A stretch of DNA of 64,000 nucleotides, taken from Congeria kusceri (taxonomy: Eukaryota > Mollusca > Bivalvia > Myida > Dreissenidae). Each line of letters begins with the position of its first letter. Within the stretch, counting starts at the first letter, position 1. Position numbers and translations under genes: made by a program. The stretch lies in NCBI GenBank assembly GCA_027627225.1, contig CM051033.1:46526016-46590015 (forward strand). Direction: 5' to 3'. The notes beneath the pieces were generated by a model that was not told the origin of the DNA, did no database searches, and worked only from the letters and a program-made list of their open reading frames with translations. Below, piece by piece: positions 11,814-24,926 of this stretch.

Positions 11814-13173
11814 TGCTGCGGTACAGAAGACAGCAACCTTTCAATTTTGTCAACATTTACCACTCAACCTGGCCTATGATTAAACGAGCGAAACTGGTTT
11901 TGATTGTCGCTTAGCGTATCATTAAATGTAACAACGGTATAATTTGGCCACCAGGTTATTAAAACGCATTGTTTGCAAAATTCGAATTCGAATCGATGGA
12001 TTTCAGAAAGGAAAATTAAATGTTGAAGATGTTTGGGAGTGGCAATAATGTCGTTGGGATTCTTTTTTTTCTGACATTTTAAATGAGACAGGCAACTACT
12101 TCTGGTGACTTATTTAGGATAAATAAGAAAATATAGTATTTGGATTATCAGAAAAACATTGAATTGACCACAGTTATTTGGTTTTGATATATTGCCATTT
12201 TAATGCAAATATGTTTGGGTCGTATGCAGAATGAAAACGAAGTTAATTCACCTTTCCAAATTAGAAGGTTATACAGACACTTTGAAGTGCGAGTTTCGAT
12301 GAAACTAAGTGTTGAAATTTTCAAAGAAGATTATATTAGCATCAGTGTTTTTGTCGAATTGCAACGAGCAAACAAGTGGTAACTAGTATTCACATAATAG
12401 GATGTTGTTTATTTTGGGCTCGCAGGTTTACTTTTAGAAAATGCATGCACTTCGAAAAAGGTTGTGTTCTGTATTCCAACTTACAAATACGTCGATTAAC
12501 TGCTAAACAAACATTGAATGCATGTGTCTTAAAAAACTCTTGAACGAGCAATATATAAAATCTGAAAAGTGCATTGTCTGTAACAATCCAATATAAATGT
12601 GAATATGTTCTATTTAACTATAAAGCCCTATAAAAAAAATAGCCCACTCGCATATCATAGTTAACGAAATGCGATCTGCAGTGTATACAGTCAAGCTGTT
12701 ATTCACATCTACAATAAGCATCTATTTATCAAGCTAAGACGTAACAGCCCGATGAAAACTCATTGTTTTGACTAGTTAATTGCCTACTAATGCTGTATAT
12801 TTGCATACTTAATCCAGTTGTGAGTGTCCGAGTGAGGTAATTTTCTTGCAAAGCGCTTCACTATGAGTGAAGCAAAATATTCACATATAGCACGCGTTGT
12901 TTTGATGTTATGTCATACTGCAGATGCAGTAAAAAATGATTTTCTGCTTGTAGTATTTATTGAGTTGCTGTTATTTATTCAGCGATTAATACAGTCTAAA
13001 TTAATTGCGCTTCTTTATTTAAGGCAAGTGACCAATCACATACACAACATATTATATATCAACATTGCAACGAATGGCACACGCATTGTTACAACTGGGC
13101 TATCGTATTGTGACTGTCATTAAAAACAACAGGGTTGCATTTGTTTACTTTTATAACTTTTTGGTATTGCTCT

Positions 13174-13527
13174 GGCCCCGTGTTCACAAAACAAGTGGAG
13201 CTTGACTTTCAGGTTCTAGATGAACATGAACCAGATATTTCCGGATAGAGCTTAAGTCTGGCGTTCAGAGATCTGGAATAATTTTAAATGTTTGTCAATT
13301 ACATAGTATACACATATGATAGCTGCGAAGAACTTGATTCTGCATACGATTGCTGTCTGACAGATACAATAAGTTTAATCAAGACCTAACAGCAAATGTT
13401 ATTTAATCTAGAAAAGAAATTATTTCAAAATAAAATAATTGTGAGATTCTGCTCAGTTGAGCTAGAAGAACACGATCGTCTAAAACTGATCTTGATCTTA
13501 TAGTTTATCCTTGGTGAACACGAAGCC
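13174..13527. mobile_element. MITE-like element with GTGTTCAC terminal inverted repeats
   Basis: The left end, ggccccgtgttcac (13174-13187), mirrors the right end, gtgaacacgaagcc (13514-13527), with three mismatches. The 354-bp interior has no coding capacity and further internal complementarity. Short elements bounded by CCCGTGTTCAC are common in invertebrate genomes as miniature inverted-repeat elements. It is present in all three units, so it predates the first duplication. The target duplication is not clear. Confidence 0.65.
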
Positions 13528-15992
13528 TGATATAAGACCTTTTATTTTATCGTTTGCATAATATTATTTTATTTATAATGCTAAAAATTACCAAGTATGT
13601 CTGGTTATTCATTATAAGTAATATCTTCTTAAAAAAGATGAAAATAAAGGGTTATTGTTGCATTTGTATTTCCTGCCGGCACATTATTATGGAAATTATT
13701 GTCAAATGAAGAACAAGTACATTGTTTGAAAAGATATCAGTGCAGTGGTAAACGATAATTAATTGTAAGACAGTTATAATATATAGTTTTATATATTAAA
13801 CTAGATTATGTGTCACATCGGCTTTGTAAATTACAAAGAGAAACAGGTATTTATAAGTTTCATAATTATATAAGTTTACCCTGACAGCACGCTTCTTTTC
13901 GCGACATTCGGATGTGATCGGTAGTCATTGCATTCAATCCATGCATTATAATGGTAGTAAGTCACTGACTTATTAAGAATATGCTAAGTTTATTAATTTT
14001 TTCACGTGTGCTGCAAAAGATGCGTGGAATGCTTCTTATTGTAAATAGGTACATCATTGCTGAAAGTTCGAAGTGTTTTATTTATCACACAATTTTACAA
14101 TTCCCATTTAACGATTTTACTGTCTAGCGTTCACACTGCACGCTTTTGTGTTAAATGCTCATGCTAAAAAATAAAACACTTTTGATAAGTATCATAATAT
14201 AAGTATGTAGTGTTCCTTCAGTGTTCGTTGAAAACAGAACCCCTAAGACAAGTTCAGAGGCACTGCGTAACGCTAACTGAGGTACTATACAAATTATGAG
14301 AACAATGCTAAATAGTGTGCGTAAAATAAATTGATTTATAACCAAACTTGAACACGTGAAGATGAACAACCAGACACAAGCAATGCTATCTGATTTTGCA
14401 AAGAGGTTAAATTGAACGTTGCGTGTTTCAAGCAAATAACTGATATTGAAGAGATTTTAAATGTCTAACGGTAGAAAATGTAGGTTTGGCATGACATTGT
14501 AAAACCATATCAGTATATTATATTACATTTATGTTGTCTAAGCACTGTATCACGGTTAATTTACATATATGTCTACTGTTTAATGTCAGAGTATCCACAT
14601 TCGTAAGAAAAAAAGCATGCCTTATTGCTAGATACGAGACAAAGAACAATTAGGATCGCGCGCACAATCACATGTCGGTTCCTGTGCCTGACTCCAGATG
14701 CCAGGTTTCTACAAAGATATGCACCAGATGTAAATATAAACGACTACTGAGGAATGATGTAAGCAGAGAAATGAATCATTCATTATATTAAAATATTCAC
14801 GCTATTTCTATTTTTAAAAAATACATGCACATGTGAACTTGCACAACGGAAAAAATGATTGCCATAATGCTAGACAACAACATGAAATGTCCCTCAACGA
14901 ATTTATATATTTGGATACATGTCATTGTACACGCAATTGCCGTCATAACGTCGAACTGACACATAACGTCGTTTCACATCTTGCATTCAACATATTTCTC
15001 ACAACACACATATTTATCCATACATCAAATATTAACCAAATATTCTTCCTAACTTGCATCACATCGAACACGAATCAAAACAACCCACATGTACATCTAC
15101 ATCGCAAAAGAATCACAAAACTACGCCTACAGCCACCCTTTCGGAGATGGAGAAAATCACTCAGTGCAACAGCATCTACGAAGATCATTTAATGTTAGAT
15201 TCTCAAGGTTGAAAACCGAACCTTGCTTCTAACGGCGCAATTGACCCGCTCATCTTAAATATGTTTAAACATGGACAATACTATTTAAGAAATTTACTGG
15301 GTGGTAAGCGGCAGATTAAACGCTCATGTTAACACAAAAAGCCAGACAATACTACTTCCTGGGGTGCTTGTATGATTGGTGTGAAGCAGGTTAAAAGCTG
15401 TATTTAAAAATGATTGTGTTTTCCCATGGCGTTTTACCAAATGTATCCTTAAATACAATATGCAAACATTACTCAGCTTGATATTAAAATGCAAATTAAC
15501 CATTCAAAGTCAAAACCAAGAGAAGCTATGACTATGGCGCATTGGTTTATTCTGGGTTTATGTGTTATGGTGGGCTAATGTGTTATGGTGTGGATCAAAT
15601 ATATCCATGTTGCAGTTAATCGGCATTTCGTGGTACATATCAACGAGTTATATGTTTATACTTTTTAAATATCAAGTATTAAGAGAAACTAAGGTTTTCT
15701 AATTGCAGCATGTTTAGTCATAGCAACATGTGACTTTCAATTTCAGATGTCTTTTCTAGATCCACATTCATGATAAGTGTTTCTGGTCATCACTGTCATA
15801 AACAAATAAAACAGAGAATTATTAAGCACTACCAGTTATTTCTTGCAGGAACAGGATTTCTGATGTCTTCATCATCACCACCCACATGCTAGGTTCTGAT
15901 AATTCCTTGGATGTAATGTTAGACTAAAACTATGATTAAACAAAATTAATTGTATAGATATAGTTGTTGACATGAACAAAACGCAAGACTCA

Positions 15993-16400
15993 TTAAGGGA
16001 CGTGTTCACAAATTTTCGTGTTTTTGAAAAATGTAATTTAATGTCTTAACTAAAAAAAACTAAAGCAGTTAACCTAACCCAAAACAAATTATAACAAACA
16101 AAAATAATAATAATAAATATTGCCTTTGCAATTAAACTACTTACATTACCAAGTGCTGTATCCAGAATGGTTGTTTCCGTGACGTTAACTCTCAGACAGC
16201 CCGTGGTAATAACATAAAACACTCCCCTGAAATCGAGGACGAATTCACGTGTGAGCGTGGGTGTATGTCATAGTATGAACTAAAGGGGAGGAGACGACGT
16301 GCAGTGATCCGGCTATCTCAGTCGGGAGAGCACTCTACCTGTAAGCGAGCGGTCCCGGGTTCGAATCCCGGACTGGAAGCACAATTTTCTCAACCTGTGA
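15993..16400 (-). mobile_element. fragment of the TTAA / tRNA-carrying inverted-repeat element
   Basis: TTAA (15993-15996) is followed by gggacgtgttcacaaatttt and then a stretch ending atgtaatttaatgtctt. This matches the reverse complement of the right end of the complete element at 59438-59934. After about 60 bp the match is lost, and a different tRNA-like sequence lies at 16307-16378. The right end cannot be placed. It is either a distant relative or a composite. Confidence 0.5.
16307..16378 (+). tRNA. tRNA-like sequence, degenerate (pseudo-tRNA or SINE head)
   Basis: The block is 72 nt, the right length for a tRNA. It has a D-arm-like tatctcagtcgggagagc, a perfect T stem and loop (ccgggttcgaatcccgg) with an intact B box, and acceptor ends that pair at five of seven positions. 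The anticodon stem does not pair well. The anticodon reads GTA or TGT depending on loop placement, so no amino acid is assigned. No long terminator run follows at once. Most likely it is a tRNA-derived repeat. Confidence 0.6.
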
Positions 16401-18234
16401 ACATTTTTTACATAGTTTGCACTATCTGTTTTGTGGTAAACTTAATTTAAAAAAACAAGCAGGCATTGAAAAAAACTCCAATATAATATTTATGCATTTA
16501 CTTACAACTTTTACATTTTTCATCCAAAAATAATCACCAATGCAATACAACTTGTTCTGGGTTGGGAACCGCTAATTACTATAATTCTAGTAAAATGACG
16601 AACTTGTCGCATATTACTGACCAAATAATTTTGAAAAGCAAGAAATAGAAAACAATATGATTTACCTATATGGCAACTCGTACGTTTACAACTGCAGTAA
16701 GACATTTTTATTTTAATATAAAACGGTACATCCCCAGTGATTCTAATATCCCAGAATACTTCGCAACGACTGAGATACAACTGTTAGATGCGTTTACGGT
16801 TAATTTCTGTACGAAATTTAACAGCCACAACCGTAAGATATACGCTATTTTTACAGTGTAGTTTGGTAATAAAACACTTCGACTTCCAATCCTTCCTTTA
16901 ATCTCTATCTTAAATAATTTACTTATCTATTCTACTTATTGACTTCTTGTTAACGGTTCAGGTCATGAAAGTTATGTTCAAAATTAAATTTTGATACAAA
17001 TAAAAAAATTTAGTACATGCGCTAAATAAATGTATTTTGTTGTTTATTTCATTGGTAGGAGTACAATCAGTCTTAAATAACCACAACAATAATAAATAAA
17101 CTTTAGTGCCGGAATAAATCAAATGCAGTAAAACAAGTCCATTGATTAAAGAGCCACAAATCGTGAGTATTTCTTTTCAAGTCCCATTGTTTATTGCGAT
17201 CAAGTTACTTAAGAAACATCGCCAATAATTATTGGATCCTTCATTATTAATCTCAGACAATATTTGCCAGTAGCGTCCAATTCCAGCCACTCAGAACTGG
17301 AGATCTTGACAAAGCGATGATTGGGACCATTCAACAGTCATTTTCTGCCAGATTAATTTGTTTATTGGTATTCTATTGACTTATAATGGAACGTTATTGC
17401 ATTTATATATAAATGAACATTGAACTTGATCTGCATACTTAAACTAGATTCCGATCTTGCCGTTTTCATGTCCATGCCGTTCAACATAATTACTTGTGCA
17501 TACTAAACGTTATATTACATCTCTTAAACAGGCATTGTTTACAGGAGTCATTTACAAAACGGCTGAATACAAGGAGATTATTTAAAATTAAATATTATAT
17601 AATGTAAACTATTATCTCTGTATACGCGAATTAACCTAGAATGCTATGTCGTCGCTGATTGTTCCGAGTTAGGTAAACGAATAAATGCGTCAATATGAAC
17701 TTCGACCATAAGGTGTTTGAAAAAAAGATCGTTTTTGAAGTGTTAATACAAAAACAAAATGACTGCGGTGTACCGGTGGCTTGTACGCTCGAGTTGTGTC
17801 ACGCTGTGTTCCACGAGCCCAATTCTATTTATCATATACCTGCTTACAATCAAAATACCACCACAAATAAGCTATGAAACAAACAAAATAGTAACGAAAT
17901 AGTACTGTTAAAGATCGCGCATGAATACATGTCATGTACATAAATGACGCCATTCCGTTCAAAACAACATATGTTCCAACGGCGTTGTCGTGTCTACAAA
18001 TAGCACAGGGTGTTCCCCAATGTCTCTCGGAACGTTACAGATATCATATATAATAAATAATAAACGCAGGTAAAAGTAGTCCGGGCTTTCCAGCCGTTGA
18101 ATACGGATTTTTATTTCACAGAGTAAAATACGGGAATTCTATCTGGCCAATAGTATTTTGTACTAAAACACACCAGTATTTGAGTCAGATTATCTGTAGG
18201 TATATAATAAAAATAAATATGCAATGCAGTTATT

Positions 18235-19290
18235 TAAAGACGTTCGCAACAATTTCCTTCAATTTTTTTCCAACGACAGATTTTCTTAAAACTGGGCACA
18301 AACATGCATCAATGTATCCTAAAACTAAAACAGTTTTAAAAAATAAGGGTCACCGGCCTTTTTCCGGAAATATTGAATTTTGAATACGGTACCTGTCGAA
18401 GCCTTTTTTCAGTTTGTGTTAATTAGAATGTTGAATAATATAAAGCGTTTATATTCAAACAGAGATGGAGATTTTTAAATGCAACTTTTTTTAAATGTTT
18501 CGTTTGGTAATGTACAAGTGCAGTTTAATAATAAAACGCGCTTTTATCTACAGTTATCATTTACCAAATGACTTGTAATGCACGCTTAACGAGGTGAATT
18601 TTGCATTAAATTTGCCTGTGAACACATCAATAATTTATCACATATACGAATATCTTTTGTTCCAAACGACAGATTTTGTTAAAAGATTCCGCATATATGC
18701 ATCATTGTATACTGAAACTAAAACAGTCTTAAGAAATAGGGGTTACTGGCCTTGCTCCAGAAATATTGGGTTTTGAATAGGGTACCTGTCAAAGCCCTTT
18801 TTTCAGTTTGGATTTTTATCAATGTTTTAAGTATATAGGATAGTTATTTTTCAAACAAGGTTATGGTTCTTTCAACTGATATGTTTGTACATGATTTGTT
18901 TGGCAATATACATGTGTATGTTGATAATAAAAACGTTTTACCTACATTTACTGCTTAAATAATGAATTTGACTGGACATTTAAGTGTGTCAAATGGGCAC
19001 TTCTAATGCTTTCTGAAACTTCATTTTTATCAAATGCATATTTTGTTCCAAACAACAGATTTTCAGACATGCACCAATGTATATTTACACCAAAACGTTA
19101 ATAAAGGGTACCTGTGTAGCCTTTTTCCTGATTCGTTTAAACATACATAAACAACGTATCAATAGAATGAAGATATTTAATGGATCATTTCTGAACTAAA
19201 TTTGTTTGGAAATACATTGCATAGTGTGTTTGATTATTATATATGCTTTATGAACTCTTACTATTAAAAATATTTCTTTTGAATGGACAT
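18235..19290 (+). repeat. tandem repeat, about 390-bp monomer, nearly three copies
   Basis: The motif ccaa(a)cgacagatttt recurs at about 18270, 18661 and 19050. In copies 1 and 2 it is followed in the same order by aaactaaaacagt, aaatattg(a/g)(a/g)ttttgaata and ggtacctgtc. Copy 3 keeps only part of this. The array is absent from the matching place in units 2 and 3, where the flanks meet at about 30175. It was therefore gained in unit 1 or lost in the ancestor of the others. Copies 1 and 2 each contain a similar short open frame. Confidence 0.85.
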
Positions 19291-20211
19291 TTTAGTTGAA
19301 ATTAGTATATTGTAACCTACATACAATAAAGAAAAAATGAAGCAAAAGGAGAAATTAACCCAATTATTTTCTTTTTGTTGCGAACGTCTTTAACACTCAA
19401 GAACTAATATTATTTCAAGAGCAATGCAACAATCAATCAATTCTGAAAAGTGTATTGTCTGTGACTGACCAATATTGTGAATAATTGCTAATTTATCGAC
19501 AGTGTCATTAAATTAGCACGCTCATATATCATAGGTTTTCGATAGTTAATGAAACGGGATCTGCTTCGAATACATGTAATACGTAATTCACAAAGTTCCA
19601 CATTTAGCAAACATTCATCAAACAAAGATGCGAAAGGCCGATGAAAGATTAATGTGTTCACTACTTATTTGCCCACTCATTCAATTCAATTGCATACTAA
19701 ACCACGTGAACAGTCTTCAGTGTCCCATATTTTCGAGGCATATTTCTCGGAAGCATCTATCTAGCCATGCAACTAATGCTACGTTTTGACCTTGTAAGTG
19801 ATTTACCGATAATGATAAACAACAGATGTTGTTGCAAGAAAGTCGGTAGTGTTTTTTTAGGTGCAATTGTTTATTTAGCGCTTCATTTAGTTATAATTCC
19901 CAGCAATTAAATAAATTTGACGAATCTTTCTCAACGTTGGTTTGTTTATTTGTTAATTAGCAACTTTTGCTAAAGATGTTTGCATCAACGTTTCTGTGAA
20001 GGTAGGAAATGGTCCAAGAAACACATTATTAGATCTAGGTGTTTATCTGGATAACCGACTAGATCGAGGAGTTTTTTTAGCACGAAACAGACGATTTAAA
20101 TTGGTTTCACTTCCATGTAACATTCATTTCAAAGCAACACTGGTGTTTTCTTCTTTTTTTTAAACAACCGAGTAATTATCTTACATAAGACCTTTCATTT
20201 CATCGTTTTTT

Positions 20212-21012
20212 TAACGTTTCTCCTACACAGCCTCGGGTATCAAGTATGGCGCACACCATTTATTATTACAACAAAACAATTAAACCAATAATATTTATAT
20301 ATAAGTTTCCTCAAGCTACCTTGCTTTATGATTAGTTTATTGTAGAAACATGATTGATATGGAACCTTGAATTAATTAGAATCACATATTATTAAACAAT
20401 AACCCCGAGCACTACTTCAAGTCTTGTATCTTACCCCTATTGTGGTAAGAAACCATGGATTGACCTCGAACCCTTGGTATGAAACACTGCCCGATACTCC
20501 GGGTCCGTAACACAGGAGTGTATGGTGTTATATTCCTATATGACCCCGTACCCGGTCTATAGAACCTTTGAAGAGACTTGGAGTCTTGGTAAGGAGATCA
20601 GGAACTTTTATATTATCGATTACTAGCGACCCGGGCTATTGAGGGACAGGAATCCTGCTAACATGGCCCATATGTCGCAAAAGAGGATTGCCAGCCTCAG
20701 AGCACCCAAAGTCCGTAGTGTGTCACCAAAAATATATATTAAATATTTTTCTATTCTTACGAGATGTTAAATTTTCGAAGACATGAGCAGTACTGACTAA
20801 ATTCACCCAAGCTCGCACTTTTATACTACCCTCTCATCCGGGCAACACAGCTATAAAACTACTCATGCGTAAAACACAGGGCTTTTAATTATCTACTAAT
20901 ATGAGTATCCAACCAAATATTATACAAATAAATTTCTCAGAATTACATGCCCTTAGTCGAAATTTAGCTACGCAAACTAAGAAGATATAAAATGGCATGA
21001 TCGTCACAGTTA
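20212..21012. other. unit-1-specific block with a GC-richer core
   Basis: Unit 2 reads straight from catttcatcgttt to gcttgcatctcataattact (near 31800-31830). Unit 1 has about 800 extra bases at this point. The core (about 20400-20720) is less AT-rich than its surroundings and contains direct phrases such as gaccccgtacccggtctata and gacccgggctattgaggga. It could be a solo LTR or another insertion. I find no terminal repeats or coding frame and leave it unassigned. Confidence 0.5.
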
Positions 21013-22289
21013 GCTTGCATCTCATAATTACTGAAATACTCGTAACCAATATTACAGATATATCTGGTAATTGCTGAAACGTTATAGGATTTAGAATTGG
21101 AAATATCACAATCAGCGTTGCTATCGACTTAGGTATGGATCGAAGTTTTTAATCATAATGGTTTTATGCAAATAAATATTTTATATAGTTTGATACCTGA
21201 AAGCACACAGCGTTGTTGCATATCAAACTTATCATGTGCAAAATAAACTTAAAACTCAGATCAGTGTTGAAAGATGAAGTTAACAAAACTATTCAGTTTA
21301 CTCTATATAACGTATAAGTGCAATACGAAAAATTGTTCAACAACTCGTTCAAAGAAACGTATACCTTTAAATGCATTATGTCTTGTCTCAACGTTGTTGA
21401 TTGGCAAGGGACAAGTAGTAATTACACCACGCTATGTTGCATAATTATAAATATATCCTGACAGCACGCTTCTCTTAATCGCACCTGGCCGTGATCATTG
21501 GATAGCATTTAAATTTCCCATGAATCTAACGCACACAGGCATGGCTGATCATTGGATAAACATTTAAGCATCGCAAAGAAGTACGTGCCTGACTTACAAT
21601 AAACATCCTTTTTCCAATGTGTCCTATTTAAAACATTTCTTGGGCAGAGAAACATACGTTCACACGCGCAATTTGTAATTTCTCTGTCACTATAAGTAGA
21701 TCCCCAGGCACTTCAATTCTCAGGCATTGCGTCCAACATTTTAATATATTTACTCGAACATTCTTAAACTAATATTAGATGGTGTGTAATGTGTATCACA
21801 TTAAATTAATAACAATGTGTCTGTGTGTCTTTAGCAATGTTATACATATTGCAAAAAATAATTTTTCCACATTGCTACTGTTAATTCCCTGTGTAAATTA
21901 CAAAAACGATCAAATTTCAAGATGCTCTCCTGTTTAAATTTGATAACAATGTTCGATTGGTGGATTACACCATTCAAATTTTTTAAGCGACAATAAGCAC
22001 AACTTCCAACAGGTGTTTCATTTAAGCCCATAAAAGTCGCAGTGGTGTCGAAGTTGTGAGTTCGACCCCTACTTGGTGTTCGAATGAACTTTCTCAGGAG
22101 ACAAAAAGTACTGGTTCTACCGAGGAATAAGCGTCTGGCTCTCGGCACAATTGTGCTTAAACAAATAGATTTAAACTTAAACTATTTAAAGCTCTAGCAC
22201 GGGTTGACATCTAACCATTGAGTAATTATATGGTAATTAAATTAAATTAGCACGAGTATATTCTTTTATTGTTATTTAATTCACTTAAT

Positions 22290-22530
22290 TCAGGCGCTTT
22301 CAACAATTCCATCGAAAACAACAGAAATACAATCGTTTCGAATTACAAACGCTTTATATTTATATATATTTCAGCTTATGCTTACTCATTAACGAAACGG
22401 TATTTACAATATAGTTTTAGGTAAGTGGAGTTATTTCACCCCTTTCTATACAACATTCTTTTATTTTTCGAATCTGTGACAAAAGGTGGTAACATTGTCA
22501 ATTCACCAATCTGCAAACAGGTCCGTTCAA
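22290..22530 (-). mobile_element. truncated TTAA / tRNA element, unit 1 copy
   Basis: The sequence from gctttcaacaattccatcga to caggtccgttcaattaa aligns with the right part of the minus-oriented element at 39001-39474. The half with the tRNA-like segment is missing, because unit 1 has a deletion relative to unit 2 that removes it. The terminal repeat shows substitutions (gtccgttcaa for gtcccttta). The insertion therefore predates the first duplication. Confidence 0.7.
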
Positions 22531-23309
22531 TTAAAGGACTGTTTCATGTCAATAAGGGTTTCTCTCCTCCTATGCAGCTGCAATTTGACTTATCGTATAT
22601 TTTAATACCTGACGTAAATTTATAATAAGAAAAATGTTCCCACAGTGTACTTAATATGTCTAAGCACACATTTGAACATACGCGGTAATCGTTAATTTGT
22701 ACTTTCATTCAAAATCATTTATATTTGTCGACCCTGAACTTTATTGAATGACGCCATCAACAAATTCGTGTAACATAAACAGTGAACGCAAATAACACAT
22801 TGTGTAAACCATTATCTTGAAGCTATTTTACAAAATTGCAAAATATAACCTGGAGGCAATTGAACATGCATTTTAAGGTAAAAACATTAGATTGAAATGA
22901 CTTCTTATTTCATTTTATTTCAGCATTGATAAATAAATGTTCAACACATAACAATGATAACGATAACATTTAAGTAAGTATATTGTCTTTAGAACTGTCT
23001 TTATATTCAACACGTCTTGCGTAAATATTAACGCAACTATCAATATAACGAATATTTGTTTCTAATACTAAACAAAAGAATCAGCAGCAAAGTACGTTAA
23101 GTCAGAAATTGTACATCAAAGGATATTAACTTTGGGATTATTTTCGGTGTGTTCAAATTATTTGTGTTTTGATTAAATGCATGTTAATATCAATTTAGAG
23201 TAGCAAACACCAAAAAGAAAATATTCGCAATACAATTTTCAAATAAAATTATATTGCTTTACTATTCAGCCGAACATCACTCAATCGGGAATTTAGACAT
23301 CGAAATGGT

Positions 23310-23397
23310 TCAGTCCGCCATCGCACAAAGTATGACAGCATGATCACTGGCTCTTCTCTCAAAATTGTGATATCCGTAAGCACAATACACCACAAGC
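23310..23397 (-). pseudogene. CAT last exon, unit 1, frameshifted
   Basis: This is the counterpart of the intact last exon at 40248-40336. It has lost one G directly after the acceptor (ttcag, then gcttgtgg, instead of gcag, then ggcttgtgg). The frame that reads LVVYCAYGYHN in the other copies is shifted if the same acceptor is used. The remaining sequence is close to the intact copies. The exon before it has also lost its splice donor. Confidence 0.8.
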
Positions 23398-23770
23398 CTG
23401 AAATATATATGATTTTGTTAAGACGCCAAACAGACGGCAAGTTATGGAGTTACGAGATTATCAATTTTGTGTATAATTTTTGCATTGACAACTAGCAGAA
23501 ATATACACAAAAGCTCAACCAACTAATGTTGAAATTCATTCGTCAACCTAACAAAATATTAAACATTGATTTTTTAAAGCGCAATTTGTATTGATCATAA
23601 AAAAATTTATGTCATCTACTGAGGCATTTATGGCTTTACATCGTTGTATTTAGTGACCATGAAAAAGTAGTTAGATTAAGTGTCAACACTAAGGAAACCC
23701 TGTTTGTGTATTACTGCAAGTTGCATTTACAGGTTCGTACAATAGAATATGAACACCCTTCTGTTCTTCC

Positions 23771-24926
23771 CTATAGCAGTCCAAACTGCGAAACGAATCC
23801 ACGCCTCACTCGGAAGGGCCGCTATCAGAAAGATGTTGATTAATACGGACATCAGGGGAATGGTAGGAACGTATGGTACGCGGAAATTTAATTTAGTTAT
23901 GTGCTGCGGTTGTCTGGCCACAATTGCGACGGAAACAACTAGTATCACCAAAACGATTAATATAATCAGCAGCATCCACCAGCTGTTTAAAAACTTAAAG
24001 ATATCACTAAACTTCGTTACTGTACACAGTACTATAGAGACTGTTATAAACACAACGAGACCAATCGCTGTCCTAAACCATGACCTTGAAGAAGGCGTTG
24101 CCAAGAGTGATGAAGTCCGGGTCAAAAGTGAGGTGACACTTCCGTCTGCTATGGAGCTGAGTTTACTTTGTACGCAGCGATGGTTCTGTAATCCTTCATG
24201 TGAACCTTTGAACTCATTTTGCTGTGACAGGCAATACATTTAGTTTCTATTAAGTTTCTAGCTGGGTTTGAAATTCATAGAAAAACGCTTGTCCATTAGA
24301 CTGAGCTAAACATTGGTTCGACCCATGAAGCTGACTAGTCTGGAATAAATTCATATGAGTTAAAACTGCATCTTCATCGATGTCACTATACTCGATGTAC
24401 AGTCCTAAGCAGGCGGTGTCTGGCTGGAAACGAAAGCAAATGACACTTATAGAGACCATTGGGTAGGTAATTAGCGTGCCTATGGAAACAATTTGCAACA
24501 AGGCCTCTAATTTCACAAACACCGATAGCAGTGAAATTAACACACAAAACTTAATTAAATCGTATGGTTTGAAACTTCTGTTTGATGAGATATGTCAAAG
24601 ATGTCCAAATATCAGCTTATCACGTGCAACGGCATATAGTAGTCGCGGGATGCTGAAAGTTTGTCCTAATAACGAAGCCAAAAGGCCTATTAAACCACCC
24701 ACTGCAATAACAGTGCTAGCGTCATATATTTGTAACGCATTCAGCATTTCTGGTAACTCTGTACCTTTCATTACTGGAGTTATAGGCAGCGCCAGAGTGG
24801 CGGCTGTTGCGATACAGAATAACACTATTGAGAAGAGGCAAACTGAATACATGATGGCCGTCGGGGTAGTTTTACTCGGCTCTCGTGTCTCTTCGACGGA
24901 CCCGGAGAATACAGACACAAGTAACA
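23771..24926 (-). pseudogene. CAT penultimate exon, unit 1, multiply broken
   Basis: It is homologous to the intact exon at 58214-59374. Visible lesions on the minus strand are: the acceptor lost in an 8-bp deletion (near 24926); 18 bp missing, so that FSG is followed by SVEE and the TETITG stretch is gone (near 24900); a TGA after LIFGHL (24597-24595); frame lost by indels near 24250; and donor GT changed to GG (23770-23769). It still encodes recognisable membrane segments, including the FRTAIGLVVFITVSIVL helix and SEAWIRFAVWT. From 24337 rightward it is almost identical to the middle copy. Left of 24312 it differs at many sites. It is a dead duplicate and one parent of the chimeric copy at 41.2 kb. 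Confidence 0.9.

Noticed and set aside
12863..13123. 86-codon plus-strand open frame starting MSEAKYSHIARVV
   Set aside because: The matching sequence in unit 2 (about 26.20-26.35 kb) has indels and is shorter, and no motif is recognised.
14833..15192. 119-codon plus-strand open frame beginning at GTG
   Set aside because: No recognisable domain and no splice or poly(A) context. It lies in a block that unit 2 lacks, so there is no conservation to support it.
16670..16861. 63-codon plus-strand open frame starting MATRTFTTAVRHF
   Set aside because: Several indels in the unit 2 counterpart (about 29.16-29.34 kb) break the frame.
23749..24243. Open frame of 164 codons on the plus strand across the CAT exon
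   Set aside because: It is the antisense reading of the transporter exon, and the same shadow appears opposite each of the other copies.
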